From Rothia nasimurium (GTDB lineage: Bacteria > Actinomycetota > Actinomycetes > Actinomycetales > Micrococcaceae): a stretch of 64,000 bases of DNA. The stretch lies in assembly GCF_928391935.1 (NCBI RefSeq), contig NZ_CAKMTD010000001.1:310001-374000 (forward strand), given 5' to 3'. The notes under the pieces were generated by a model. It saw only the letters and a program-made list of their open reading frames with translations. It did not search any database and was not told the DNA's origin. The position numbers and the translations under genes are program-made. This document shows, piece by piece, positions 37,781-46,975 of the stretch (positions are counted from its first letter, which is position 1; the number at the start of each line of letters is the position of its first letter).

Positions 37781-37919
37781 TGTGTTTGTTTCCTTTCACA
37801 GTGCCCCTTACCTTCTCAGGTGTGTTTGTCAGGGGCAGAGTTTTGATTTGTGGACACTCCCCGCCTAAGCGGGTTGCTTTTCTCGTCCGGTAGGGGTCTA
37901 CCGGAGAAAATCTATTCTT

Positions 37920-38723
37920 TTAGTGGCCTTCTGAGACTGAGCCCTGCAGGTAGACCGCAAGGAGCAGGGTGAAGACGTAGGCCTGGATAACCTGAATCAT
38001 CAGTTCCAGGAAGTAGAGGAAGAGGCCCAGGGCACCGGAGCCGACAGAAGCGATGGCAGCGATACCGCCGGCTTCAACGATCAGGAACTGGGTCAGTGAG
38101 GCTGCAACCATAATCGCCAGGTGGCCACCGAACATGGTAGCGAAGAGACGCAGGGCGTGGGTTGCGGGGCGGATGAGCATGTTTGACATGAACTCAATCG
38201 GAATCAAGATGATGTATACAGGCCAAGGAACGCCTGAGGGCATCGTGAGATCCTTGAAGAAGCGACCGAGACCCTTGCGCTTGATACCAACACCAACCCA
38301 GGTCAGGTAAGCAATGCCTGCCAGGGCGTAGGCTGAGCCAACATGGGACATGGTAGGCAGCTGAATAAAGGGAATGGAACCATAAAGGTTATTCACCAGG
38401 ATGAAGAAGAAGGCAGTGAACAGCAGGGGCACAAAGGGCTTGTAATGGTGGGCACCAATCAGTTCCTTGCCCAGGTTGTTTCGTACCAGACCGTAGCCCA
38501 TTTCACCAATGAACTGGGTACGGGTAGGAACCATGGCACGCTTGCGGGCTGCGAAGATAAAGAATCCAGCAACGATAACCACTGACAGCAGAACCAGCAG
38601 CATCTGCTTGCTGAATTCAAAACCACCGACGGTGAAGATTGCAGGCAGGTGCATGTCCTCAATGGTGGGCGGAACATAGCCCTGCTGTTCTCCCGCTGCG
38701 ACAACTAGCCCGTTTGAAATCAA
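37920..38723 (-). CDS. atpB: F1Fo ATP synthase subunit a
   Basis: 267 residues with five or six helices. The half-channel helix carries RPATHALRLFATMFGGHLA with the essential Arg near residue 175, and the terminal VIQAYVFTLLLAVYL motif is present. It conducts protons past the c-ring. The 140-base gap to atpE holds two small hairpins (for example CCCGC/GCGGG) but no gene. Confidence 0.96.
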   Translation of the reverse strand: MISNGLVVAAGEQQGYVPPTIEDMHLPAIFTVGGFEFSKQMLLVLLSVVIVAGFFIFAARKRAMVPTRTQFIGEMGYGLVRNNLGKELIGAHHYKPFVPLLFTAFFFILVNNLYGSIPFIQLPTMSHVGSAYALAGIAYLTWVGVGIKRKGLGRFFKDLTMPSGVPWPVYIILIPIEFMSNMLIRPATHALRLFATMFGGHLAIMVAASLTQFLIVEAGGIAAIASVGSGALGLFLYFLELMIQVIQAYVFTLLLAVYLQGSVSEGH

Positions 38724-38822
38724 GGCAAGTCCTTTCTTGCTTCGTGTGAGCCGCTTGCTCTAAGCGCCTACAGAGTATTTAAGAATCAAATTGTATGTGT
38801 GTGGTGGTTCCGTAGAACCAGC

Positions 38823-39098
38823 CTAAGTGCTCCGCTGCATATGGATGTACACCAAGTACATTCCACCGAAAGCTCCAACAGCTGCTCCCGCCCAGACAAG
38901 CCAGGTGGTATTCAGTAAGTGGTCCAGCCCATAGCCTATCAAACTCCAGATACCGATACCTATCATGACGTACAAGAGAGTCATACAAGCACCAGCAACA
39001 CCTCCCCCGGCGACGAGGTCGCCAGCTGACCGGAGTTGCTTATCTTGCCTATACCATTTCTCGTCGGTTTTACCCACGTCGGGTTGCTCCTTTGCCAT
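38823..39098 (-). CDS. AtpZ/AtpI-family small membrane protein
   Basis: 91 residues with two helices after a charged 25-residue N-terminus. The second block, SLIGYGLDHLLNTTWLVWAGAAVGAFGGMYLVY, matches the ATPase_gene1 (AtpZ) pattern of a GxxLD followed by a glycine-rich helix. Such proteins are encoded just before atpB and are linked to Fo assembly or Mg2+/Ca2+ handling in some bacteria. It starts 3 bases after the upstream gene's stop. Confidence 0.8.
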   Translation of the reverse strand: MAKEQPDVGKTDEKWYRQDKQLRSAGDLVAGGGVAGACMTLLYVMIGIGIWSLIGYGLDHLLNTTWLVWAGAAVGAFGGMYLVYIHMQRST

Positions 39099-39101
39099 CT
39101 C

Positions 39102-39527
39102 TTATCCTACCGAATCGAAGTACAGGATCCTCTGTTTTGCAATAATTTTTACTTCCATGGCCAGTTGAATAAGCAGTCCAGAAACTGCCCCAGCCAGGAA
39201 CCAACCATTGCGGAAACTATCCGGTATCGGTAGATACACCAGGAGGAGGGTGAGAACCAACATCTTGAAAGGGTAAGCAACCATCAGGGAGATAGCCGCG
39301 GCTTTCAGCGATCTCTTTTCAGCCAGAATCACCAGCGCGATTGCGACTAAAAAACTCAGATAAATCAGCACAAGGCCCAGCAGGTATCCTCCGCCAGCAT
39401 GTGTACCGTTTACCGCTCCACCAACTATCGTACCGACTAGGCCAACAATAGCCAAAGCCCGTGAGACTGATATTGCAATTCGGCGCCAGGGCATCTCCCC
39501 AATCGCAAGGGGCTCAGCCTTACCCAC
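39102..39527 (-). CDS. AtpI-like membrane protein (ATP synthase protein I family)
   Basis: 141 residues from a GTG at 39527 that overlaps the end of the preceding glycosyltransferase gene by 8 bases; a longer frame to 39575 and an ATG at 39494 are alternatives. Four hydrophobic helices are evident, the last ending AMEVKIIAKQR. It occupies the place of the mycobacterial Rv1303-type AtpI gene, between a WecA homologue and atpB. AtpI helps c-ring assembly in several bacteria; that role is inferred here from position and topology. Confidence 0.75.
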   Translation of the reverse strand: MGKAEPLAIGEMPWRRIAISVSRALAIVGLVGTIVGGAVNGTHAGGGYLLGLVLIYLSFLVAIALVILAEKRSLKAAAISLMVAYPFKMLVLTLLLVYLPIPDSFRNGWFLAGAVSGLLIQLAMEVKIIAKQRILYFDSVG

Positions 39528-40542
39528 GGCGTCCTGCCTTGGCCAAAAGATTCGGCAAATTGAGGTAGAGAACAAGGATAGCTATCACTGCAAGGGCCGC
39601 CCAGATTGCATTTTGAGTTTCGAAGGGCAGCGAAATCATAGAGATGGCAGTGACCAGGGCAGTCGTCAGCGTCACAATTCCAGCACTGGCTAAATGGCTG
39701 AAACCGTGGTCTGTGAGGCGCTGATAGACGTGGGTACGGTGGGGTTTATACCATTGCTCCCCCTTGATCATGCGGCGCAGCAAGGTTGTTCCGGTATCAG
39801 CCAGATAGACCAGGAGGGGCCCAACGATGTACTCCAAGTAGACCCCGGAGAGGAAGGCACCCACAGCCATACAGGCAACCGCTCCACCCAGGAAATAAGA
39901 GCCGGCGTCGCCCAGGAAGACATTCTTACCGGTACGCACGTTCCAGGGAAGGAAAGCCAGGTAGGCGCCAGCAACTGCCGCTCCCCCTGCAATCAACCAG
40001 GGCATCCCATTAATCCAGCCTGAGATGGCGTAAGCCGTACCCGTCGTCAAGCCGTGCAAACCAGATATTCCGTTGACGCCGTCCATAAAATTCACGACGT
40101 TGATATAGGCAGCAATGGCAAATACACCGAGGGGGATCCAGAAATAACTGGTACCCAGCATGATGGTCATGCCAACCGTGACAACCGTCCCAATCAGCAG
40201 CTGGACCCCGAAACGGACCTTGATGGACACCCCGCTATAGTCTTCAAACCAGCCCAACAGACCGGAGGACAGCATACCCAGCAAAACCAGCAAGGCGATA
40301 GACCGGTCGGTGTAGATTTGCCCATCTGCCAGCGTCACAATGTAGGCCAGGGCAGCTGCCAGAGCCGTTGCCAGGCCCATCCCCCGAAAAACAGGGGTTG
40401 TATGGGAGGACCGTTCGGTAGGAATATCCACCAAATTCCAGCGGTGCAGCAGGGGCTTCACAGCAAAAGGCAGCAGTAGCCCCAAGATAAGAGCTACTGA
40501 ACCTGGGATAAGTACCAGGGCCCACGCAGTATGTGTCGTCAT
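39520..40542 (-). CDS. wecA: MraY/WecA-like polyprenyl-phosphate HexNAc-1-phosphate transferase
   Basis: 340 residues with about ten helices. NFMDGVNGISGLHGLTTG holds the conserved Asp cluster, and FLGDAGSYFLGG the second catalytic segment; a His-rich loop HKPHRTHVYQRL-type sequence is near the end. It transfers a sugar-1-phosphate from a UDP-sugar to a membrane polyprenyl phosphate and so starts a cell-wall polymer linkage unit. Start and upstream stop overlap as TGATG. In mycobacteria the same gene also lies directly before the atp operon. Confidence 0.9.
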   Translation of the reverse strand: MTTHTAWALVLIPGSVALILGLLLPFAVKPLLHRWNLVDIPTERSSHTTPVFRGMGLATALAAALAYIVTLADGQIYTDRSIALLVLLGMLSSGLLGWFEDYSGVSIKVRFGVQLLIGTVVTVGMTIMLGTSYFWIPLGVFAIAAYINVVNFMDGVNGISGLHGLTTGTAYAISGWINGMPWLIAGGAAVAGAYLAFLPWNVRTGKNVFLGDAGSYFLGGAVACMAVGAFLSGVYLEYIVGPLLVYLADTGTTLLRRMIKGEQWYKPHRTHVYQRLTDHGFSHLASAGIVTLTTALVTAISMISLPFETQNAIWAALAVIAILVLYLNLPNLLAKAGRRG

Positions 40543-42404
40543 CAGGATTCCTGCCCCTTTCGCTCCACCCGATCATACCCACGATGTTGACGGTAGTTTT
40601 CTAACCAAGTGCCGTAATCCAAATCTGCTGGATCCAGGGCAGTAGACGATGACCGAAGAATGAATTCGTTTTCTTCGCTACGGACGGATACTTCATCCAG
40701 CCCGAAGAGAACTTCATCTCTCTTTTCACCCGGACGAAGGCCAATCACGCGAATCTCGACGTCAAAACGTTCGTAAAGACGACGCATGTGTTCGGCCACC
40801 TGCATAATTTTGACGGGTTCGCCCATATCAAGTACCAGCACTTCCCCACTCTTTCCGATGGCTCCTGCCAGCATGACGAGGAGACATGCGTCAGGGATCA
40901 GCATAAAGTAGCGGGTTGCATTGATGTCGGTGACTGTCAGCGGCCCCCCGTCTAGAATCTGCTTGGTAAACAGGGGCTTGATGGACCCGCGAGAACCAAA
41001 AACATTACCAAAGCGAACAGATACATAGGGCCTGCCAGTCTGCTGGCCATACCAGCTCGTCAGCATCTCAGCACTTCGCTTGGATTGCCCCAGGGCAGTT
41101 GTAGGGTCTGCTGCCTTATCTGTTGAGATATTTACAAAAACTTCAACGTCTACTAGAGCTGAAGCTTTAAGGACGTTTGCGGTGCCCAGGGTATTGGTTT
41201 TATAGGCTTCCTTGGGGTGGGCTTCAAGAGCTGACACGTGTTTCAGTGCTGCAGCATGGAATACAACCTGAGGTTTACGTTCAGTAAATACGGCTTCCAG
41301 GGCCTCGGCATCACGGACATCAGCTAAGACAACACTCGGGTGATCCAGGCTCGATAAGCCACTCAGACTGTAGCGGGTATCCATGAGTAGCGACTCATCC
41401 CGATCCAGCATCATAAGTTCAGCTGGCTCGTACTTTGCAATCTGACGGCAGAGTTCAGAACCAATTGAGCCACCAGCTCCCGTGACTAGAACCCTTTTAC
41501 CCTTTATTTGCTTCTGAATGAGCTGATGGTCGATGTTGTAGTTAATAGCCCCCCGAATCTCTTCAAGGAGTTCACGCTCATTCCCTTCCTTGGTACGCTG
41601 ACGCTTTTCACCAAAGTCAGGTACTGCAGAGCTAATCCGAACCGTCTCAACACCCAGCTCTTTCATGCTCTGGGCTAGTTTGACCAGCCGTCGTTCAGAA
41701 ATTTCCTCGCCAATAGCAATCAGAACTTTTGTAGCCTTGTGCTGTTTCACCAGAGCTGGAAGGTCGAGGCTAGTACCTTCAACCTTAACCCCACTGATCC
41801 GGGCATTTTTGACGGAACGATCATCATCAACAATCGCAACAGGGTAAAGCTTAGCTTGAGGATCAGCCATGAGGGTTGAGACCAGGTTCCGTCCCACAAA
41901 GCCGGCCCCGTAGACAATAACTTTCTCTGACTTCTCCCCCGTGGGACGATTCGTCTGTTCCTCATAGATGCGCTTGATATAGCGAAAACCCATCATCATG
42001 AGCACTGCAATAGGGAAGGCGATGAGCACAACTGACCGGGGAACACCAAAGGAGCGAGAAAACAGCAGCAATAACAGCTGCATGATAAAGACGTTAACAA
42101 TGACCAGGGGGTAGAGGCGGCGGCTTTCTTCAAAAGCCCCGTAACTATGGCGTCCCCGATAGAGGCCAGCTATAAGGCCACCCCCAATTTGGAGGGCTAT
42201 CATGGTGAGGGTAGTTGCTCCCAGACCGCTCAAGTCAATCAGGCTACGGTCCATGCCATAGCGCAGGAAAAAGGCTGCAGGAAAGGCTGCTAACCAGGCA
42301 CCGGAGTCCAAGGCCATCTGCACATACTTCCACCAGGACTTACGTTCTGGGGTCGTCGAGAGGACGGGTATCGAGCTAGTCATAGGTGAGGTTTCCTTAG
42401 ACAT
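40542..42404 (-). CDS. Polysaccharide biosynthesis nucleoside-diphosphate-sugar epimerase/dehydratase (CapD/PglF-like)
   Basis: 620 residues. Four membrane helices (about residues 25-125) are followed by a first nucleotide-binding region (VYGAGFVGRNLVSTLM). The main SDR domain then has VLVTGAGGSIGSELCRQ near residue 308, ALKHVSALEAHP and the ISTDKAADPTTALGQSKR catalytic segment. Proteins of this shape convert UDP-GlcNAc to 4-keto or epimerised sugars at the membrane for surface glycans. It overlaps the glycosyltransferase stop by 8 bases and the wecA start by one base. Confidence 0.9.
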   Translation of the reverse strand: MSKETSPMTSSIPVLSTTPERKSWWKYVQMALDSGAWLAAFPAAFFLRYGMDRSLIDLSGLGATTLTMIALQIGGGLIAGLYRGRHSYGAFEESRRLYPLVIVNVFIMQLLLLLFSRSFGVPRSVVLIAFPIAVLMMMGFRYIKRIYEEQTNRPTGEKSEKVIVYGAGFVGRNLVSTLMADPQAKLYPVAIVDDDRSVKNARISGVKVEGTSLDLPALVKQHKATKVLIAIGEEISERRLVKLAQSMKELGVETVRISSAVPDFGEKRQRTKEGNERELLEEIRGAINYNIDHQLIQKQIKGKRVLVTGAGGSIGSELCRQIAKYEPAELMMLDRDESLLMDTRYSLSGLSSLDHPSVVLADVRDAEALEAVFTERKPQVVFHAAALKHVSALEAHPKEAYKTNTLGTANVLKASALVDVEVFVNISTDKAADPTTALGQSKRSAEMLTSWYGQQTGRPYVSVRFGNVFGSRGSIKPLFTKQILDGGPLTVTDINATRYFMLIPDACLLVMLAGAIGKSGEVLVLDMGEPVKIMQVAEHMRRLYERFDVEIRVIGLRPGEKRDEVLFGLDEVSVRSEENEFILRSSSTALDPADLDYGTWLENYRQHRGYDRVERKGQES

Positions 42405-44250
42405 TGCCGTCCTTTCGTGCTGAGTGGTTCTGAATGTAGCGCCCGTAGAGCCTACGGAAAGCCTTCGTGCGGACCTTCACCGGTGTAAACCGGTACACAC
42501 CGCGGACCAGTAGGTTCAGTCCAAGCTGGGCTGGGGTAAGCACCTCCCCTGTATAGAGGCGGGTCTGGACCTGAACGTCCTTGCACAAGGCTTTAAGGCC
42601 ACCCCTACGGTTGTAGGCTGAGGACACCCGATAAGCGACCAGGGTCTCCGGAAGGTTCCCCAAGACAAAACCAGCCTTGACCATACGGGCCCACAGCCAA
42701 TAGTCTTCAGCGCCAGGAACTTCCACATAGCTCCCCACGGCCTGTACTGCCTGCTTGCGGAAGACCACGGTGGGATGATGCATCGGGTTTCGGCGCACAA
42801 TGTCCTGACGGATTTTTTCGTTAGAAAGGGGAGACTCCCGAATGGCTTCCGGGACGTCAGGACTGGTAGAAAACTCAATCATTGCGCCGCCCAAAACGTC
42901 AAACTCGCCAGAAGCCAGACGAGGAATCTGCAGCTCAAAGCGGTTGGGCAAAGAAATATCATCAGCATCGGCCCGGGCAACCAGATCATAGGAACAGGAT
43001 GCTAGACCCTCCGTCAAGGCAGCCGCTAACCCATAATTTTCATCGAGCCTGACCGTAATAACCGGTTGCACAGCTTCTGCCCTAAAGCGGTCAATAACAT
43101 CAAGCAGGGGTTGAGGCAGGGGGCCGTCCTGCACCAAAATCACTTCATTGGGAGGCAGGGTCTGCTCAACCGTATTAGAGCGCAGGGCAGCCTCCAAGAA
43201 GTCTGGAGAATCTTTGTGGTAGACACTCATCAAGAGGCTAAAAGCCCGATCCGAAGAGTAACTCGCTCGAAGGTTCTGCGCACGCCGGTTAAACTCCAAC
43301 TCATAGACGCCCTTGAGAACCTCATCATTGGAGCGATAGCCGCCTACTGCGTCCTTAACCCCCTTGAGGAAATAACCCAGGTAGGTTTTCTTCTCATCAG
43401 TCCGTATGAGGGTACTAACCCACAACCGGGCTGTTGAACCGCCATAGAGGAGTTTCTCTACAGGGCTCAGGGTGCGCCGACTACAAAAAACCCAGAGCTT
43501 ATTACGCACATCGTTATAGAATCGGGGCCCCGGCTTAGCGTCCGTCGTCCCAAAGGTCTTGGTGTGGTGAAGGGCAACAGAAGCCCCGGTTGCAATGCCC
43601 TGGCTATGCTGGATCAACCGGGTGGTGTACTCGAAATCATCATTCCAAATGAAGAAATCAGCCACAGGAAGATCCGTAGCCCGCATCGCAGCGGCGTCCA
43701 TCAGAATGGACACAAAAGAAGCAGAACGGATAGGACGGGCCCCCACAGCTTCCGCACGCTGCGTCCGGGCAGCCCCTGCCGCAAACATGGTACGCATGGT
43801 GTTCATCGGGTGGTCCCGGCCATCTGACCACACAACCTTTGAAGCCACAACCGCCGGGCGCTGAGACCTCACCGGAGAATAACCGGCCCAGGCAGAATAC
43901 GCCTCAGCCAAAGTGTTTTCAGTCGGTTCGGTGTCGTCATCCATGACCCACACCAAATCAGCCCCATGTCGCACCAGGGCACGGTCAATACCAACGGTAA
44001 AGCCACCGGCCCCACCCATATTGTGAGCGAGGTGAACGATATCGATGGGTAGGGGGTAATCAAGCTCCCGGAGGTAGGCGTCAGTGCCATCCGTCGAGGC
44101 GTTATCTACAATAACCACCGCATCAGGGGTCACCCGACCCCCCGCAATCCCGGCCAGGGTCTGCTCCAAAAGCTCACGCCGATTAAAGGTCACCACAACG
44201 GCGACGATACGCTCAGCTGGCGTCAGCTTGGTGGTCTGGTCAGAAACCAT
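42397..44250 (-). CDS. Bifunctional two-domain family 2 glycosyltransferase
   Basis: 617 residues from ATG 44250; an ATG seven codons earlier has no ribosome binding site. Domain 1 (about residues 15-290) has VAVVVTFNRRELLEQTL, the VDNASTDGT nucleotide-sugar site and DLVWVMDDDTEP (DXD), like GlfT1-type galactofuranosyl or rhamnosyl transferases. Domain 2 (about 335-600) restarts with LLMSVYHKDSPDFLEAAL, ILVQDGP and a second acidic motif, ARADADDISLP. The two domains resemble separate enzymes fused into one chain, perhaps adding consecutive sugars. First gene of the block leading into the atp operon. Confidence 0.85.
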   Translation of the reverse strand: MVSDQTTKLTPAERIVAVVVTFNRRELLEQTLAGIAGGRVTPDAVVIVDNASTDGTDAYLRELDYPLPIDIVHLAHNMGGAGGFTVGIDRALVRHGADLVWVMDDDTEPTENTLAEAYSAWAGYSPVRSQRPAVVASKVVWSDGRDHPMNTMRTMFAAGAARTQRAEAVGARPIRSASFVSILMDAAAMRATDLPVADFFIWNDDFEYTTRLIQHSQGIATGASVALHHTKTFGTTDAKPGPRFYNDVRNKLWVFCSRRTLSPVEKLLYGGSTARLWVSTLIRTDEKKTYLGYFLKGVKDAVGGYRSNDEVLKGVYELEFNRRAQNLRASYSSDRAFSLLMSVYHKDSPDFLEAALRSNTVEQTLPPNEVILVQDGPLPQPLLDVIDRFRAEAVQPVITVRLDENYGLAAALTEGLASCSYDLVARADADDISLPNRFELQIPRLASGEFDVLGGAMIEFSTSPDVPEAIRESPLSNEKIRQDIVRRNPMHHPTVVFRKQAVQAVGSYVEVPGAEDYWLWARMVKAGFVLGNLPETLVAYRVSSAYNRRGGLKALCKDVQVQTRLYTGEVLTPAQLGLNLLVRGVYRFTPVKVRTKAFRRLYGRYIQNHSARKDGNV

Positions 44251-44511
44251 CTGTTTACAAGGTCCTTTCATGGACAGATAGGCACCGCTACCTGCCCTGA
44301 CCCAAGTTTTTGGGCAGAAATACGTTAACTCTATTGATTTTACCTAATAGACCTGTGAAAACCCTCCCAGAGCACAGGGGCCACCGCTATCAGCAACACA
44401 GTTACCACCGCATTCATGCTCATTCGTAGAGCATCCCCCCATTTTCCATCCGAATATGCCACTCTTGAACTACCACCTATTCCAGGCACATCACATACTT
44501 AGGGAGCGAAA

Positions 44512-45513
44512 ATGGCTCAGGCTACATGGAAAGTAATCGGTGCAAGCGGCTTTGTGGGTTCCTCCATCGTTGCCCGACTCGCATCTGACGGGATTCCCCT
44601 CGACGCGGTGGAAGCCCCCCGGCTACTGACCCGCACCGAAGACCCTGAACAGCTCATCAACGAGGCCAAAAGCCTCGACGGCATCATTGATTCACTGGCA
44701 GATTCCTTCGCAGGCTGTGACGTCGTCATTAACGCATCAGGCCTTGCCGCTCCTGACCAGTTCGACCTAGCTCCCCTGCTCGGCGCCAACGCCCTCCTGC
44801 CCGCCGTCATTGCCATTGCGGCCCAGAGAACCGGGGTACGTCGGATCCTGCACCTCAGCTCAGCTGCCGTCCTAGGGCCGGTCCCCGTCCTGACCGATAC
44901 TCGGCATACCGAGCCATTTTCAGCCTACTCCTACTCAAAGTCCCTGGGAGAAGAAGTTCTGCTCAAGATTAGGGACTACCTCGAAGAAACGGATCTCGAC
45001 CAGGCAGTTGAAATCTGCGTCATCCGGGCAACAAGCGTTCAAGGACGTGGCCGCCGCACTACAGAAGCCTTCGCCAAGATTGCTTCCTCCCCCATAGCCT
45101 CAGTTGCCGGACGCGGTGACCGCCCCTCCCCCGTATCCTCCAACTTTGCCCTTGCCCAGTTTGTCTCCCAGGTAGCGTCCTTCAAGGGGAAGCTACCGCC
45201 TATCGTCCTGCAACCCTGGGAAGGGGCCACCACGAGTTCCGTCCTCAAGGACGCCGGCCGCCGCTTCCCCCTGCACCTGCCAACCTCCCTCTGCAGGTTC
45301 ATGATTGATGCCGGCATGACCGTATCACAGGCCCTGGGCGGCAGGTTTGCTGGCCCCATCAGGAGGGTTGAGGTCATGTGGTTTGGTCAGGGCATCGATG
45401 ATACCTGGGCACGCGAGAACGGTCTGATTCCTGAACCCCGCGTCTCAGAAGTCCTCAGGACAGCCCACACTGCCCTTGGCCTACAACGCGACAAGAAGTT
45501 CACGGAGTCCTAA
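44512..45513 (+). CDS. NAD-dependent epimerase/dehydratase (extended SDR)
   Basis: 333 residues with GGAG 7 bases before the ATG. The Rossmann motif is variant, VIGASGFVGSSI (GxSGxxG), HLSSAAVLG aligns with the Ser region, and YSYSKSLGEE supplies the catalytic YxxxK. The C-terminal part is atypical and no product is predicted. It is transcribed away from the glycosyltransferase block across a 260-base gap. It may modify a nucleotide sugar for the same surface polymer, an inference from position. Confidence 0.8.
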   Translation: MAQATWKVIGASGFVGSSIVARLASDGIPLDAVEAPRLLTRTEDPEQLINEAKSLDGIIDSLADSFAGCDVVINASGLAAPDQFDLAPLLGANALLPAVIAIAAQRTGVRRILHLSSAAVLGPVPVLTDTRHTEPFSAYSYSKSLGEEVLLKIRDYLEETDLDQAVEICVIRATSVQGRGRRTTEAFAKIASSPIASVAGRGDRPSPVSSNFALAQFVSQVASFKGKLPPIVLQPWEGATTSSVLKDAGRRFPLHLPTSLCRFMIDAGMTVSQALGGRFAGPIRRVEVMWFGQGIDDTWARENGLIPEPRVSEVLRTAHTALGLQRDKKFTES

Positions 45514-45534
45514 GGGGTATCGCCCCTACACGGC

Positions 45535-45576
45535 AAAAGCCGGTGGCTACCAGATCAGGTAACCACCGGCTTTTTG
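45535..45576. terminator. Bidirectional terminator between the SDR gene and tsaC
   Basis: AAAAGCCGGTGGCTACC pairs with GGTAACCACCGGCTTTT (one G-T mismatch, 6-base loop), with A/T runs on both outsides, suited to ending both convergent transcripts. Confidence 0.8.
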
Positions 45577-45578
45577 CT

Positions 45579-46955
45579 TTACTTCCTGCGGGACGACTTC
45601 TTGCGTCGCCGGGGAGGCTTCACAGGGTCAGCAGCAGGAACGTTCTCAGGCTCCTCGCTGACCACAGATTGCTGTACTTCTTCGAATTCCTCGGGGTATT
45701 CAATAGCATCATCATCATCAGAAGTTGGGTCGCTCACCTGTTCTTCTACCGGGCTACTTCCTTCAAAGGGCTCAGCAAAGGCGACCTCAAAATCGTCATC
45801 AATAGAAAACTCCTCGTCGGCCCCGCCCCGGCCGTAGTCTGCCGAAACGGCGTCACCGGTAGGTTCCGATTCAGCTACTTCGGTGGCCCCAACACGCGGG
45901 GCAGTCCCAAAGACCAGGGCTGCAGCTGCTGCCACGGGAAGATGCTGCTTACCCTTGAGATCAGACGAAGCAGACTGAGAACCAAGTGGGCGTTCCTGGT
46001 CAATCCCATCAGCACTAGCTGCCTGAACAAGGCCAGCGGCAAAGTCCACGGAAACAACCTGCCTGCTGTCGCCCTGACGGTTCGCTGACACGCCTACCTC
46101 AGCAGACTCAGAAGACCCCGAATCTAACGCACTCTGGCTGTGAGCCTCCGGCTCCTTACTCACGGTCTCATCCTGGTTTGGGTCCTGATCCTGATGATGA
46201 GTGGGAAGATCCATAGCAGAAGTGGCCAAGGTGGCAGCCAGGGCCTCACGCTGGGCGTTCTCCTGGGCTTCATATTCAGCCCGGGTCATCACGCTGGGGA
46301 CAACCGCCCGCAGGTTCGCAACAGGGATAGCACCCTCACGAACAACGATCAAACGATCAGACGTACAATCCACAATCGTTGAGGGCAGGGCGTCCTGGGA
46401 TTCAAAATCAGCCGGACGGTTCAAGGGCCGGGGGCCAGCGTCCACAATAACCTCAACATCATTGCCCAGCTGGGCGGCAGCCTCTTCAGCGGTGGTAGCA
46501 GCGGGTCGGCCAGTCTTATTAGCCGACGACACAGCCAGCGGGCCCAAGCTCATCAGAAGCTCAATCGCCACCTTATCGTCAGGAACCCGCAGGGCCACCG
46601 TGCCCTGGGTATCCCCCAAATCCCAGTTCAAGGAAGGCTGGGCATAGAAAATCAGGGTCAAAGCACCAGGCCAGAAAGCATCAGCCAGGGCCCGGGCGTC
46701 CTCAGAGACACCGTCCGCCAGACCAGCGAGAACTGATGCATCATAAATCAGCACCGGAGGCGGCATTTGGCGGGTCCGGCCCTTAGCAGCCAGCAGCGCC
46801 TCAACACCCTTCACTGAGAAGGCGTCAGCGGCAATACCGTAGACGGTATCGGTTGGAATCACAATAGTCTTACCGTCGCCCACAGCCTCAATAGCAGGAA
46901 CAACGGCGTCAGAAACTGAAGCCACATCGGTGGTCTGAACAATGGTTGCTTTCAC
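45579..46955 (-). CDS. tsaC: L-threonylcarbamoyladenylate synthase with a long acidic C-terminal extension
   Basis: 458 residues. Residues 1-215 form a standard YrdC/Sua5 catalytic domain: VIPTDTVYGIAADAFS, the substrate-binding KGRTRQMPPPVLI and AVSSANKTGRPA. It makes threonylcarbamoyl-AMP for t6A37 of ANN-decoding tRNAs. The remaining 240 residues are not the Sua5 C-terminal domain. They are low-complexity, rich in Ser, Asp, Glu, Ala and Val, and end in the strongly basic PPRRRKKSSRRK. Upstream genes prmC and prfA are also translation functions. Confidence 0.9.
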   Translation of the reverse strand: MKATIVQTTDVASVSDAVVPAIEAVGDGKTIVIPTDTVYGIAADAFSVKGVEALLAAKGRTRQMPPPVLIYDASVLAGLADGVSEDARALADAFWPGALTLIFYAQPSLNWDLGDTQGTVALRVPDDKVAIELLMSLGPLAVSSANKTGRPAATTAEEAAAQLGNDVEVIVDAGPRPLNRPADFESQDALPSTIVDCTSDRLIVVREGAIPVANLRAVVPSVMTRAEYEAQENAQREALAATLATSAMDLPTHHQDQDPNQDETVSKEPEAHSQSALDSGSSESAEVGVSANRQGDSRQVVSVDFAAGLVQAASADGIDQERPLGSQSASSDLKGKQHLPVAAAAALVFGTAPRVGATEVAESEPTGDAVSADYGRGGADEEFSIDDDFEVAFAEPFEGSSPVEEQVSDPTSDDDDAIEYPEEFEEVQQSVVSEEPENVPAADPVKPPRRRKKSSRRK

Positions 46956-46975
46956 GTTCCCTATTCTTTCACAGG

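Noticed and set aside
37781..37919. Regulatory RNA between atpB and atpE
   Set aside because: Only short hairpins are seen, with no recognisable riboswitch or conserved structure.
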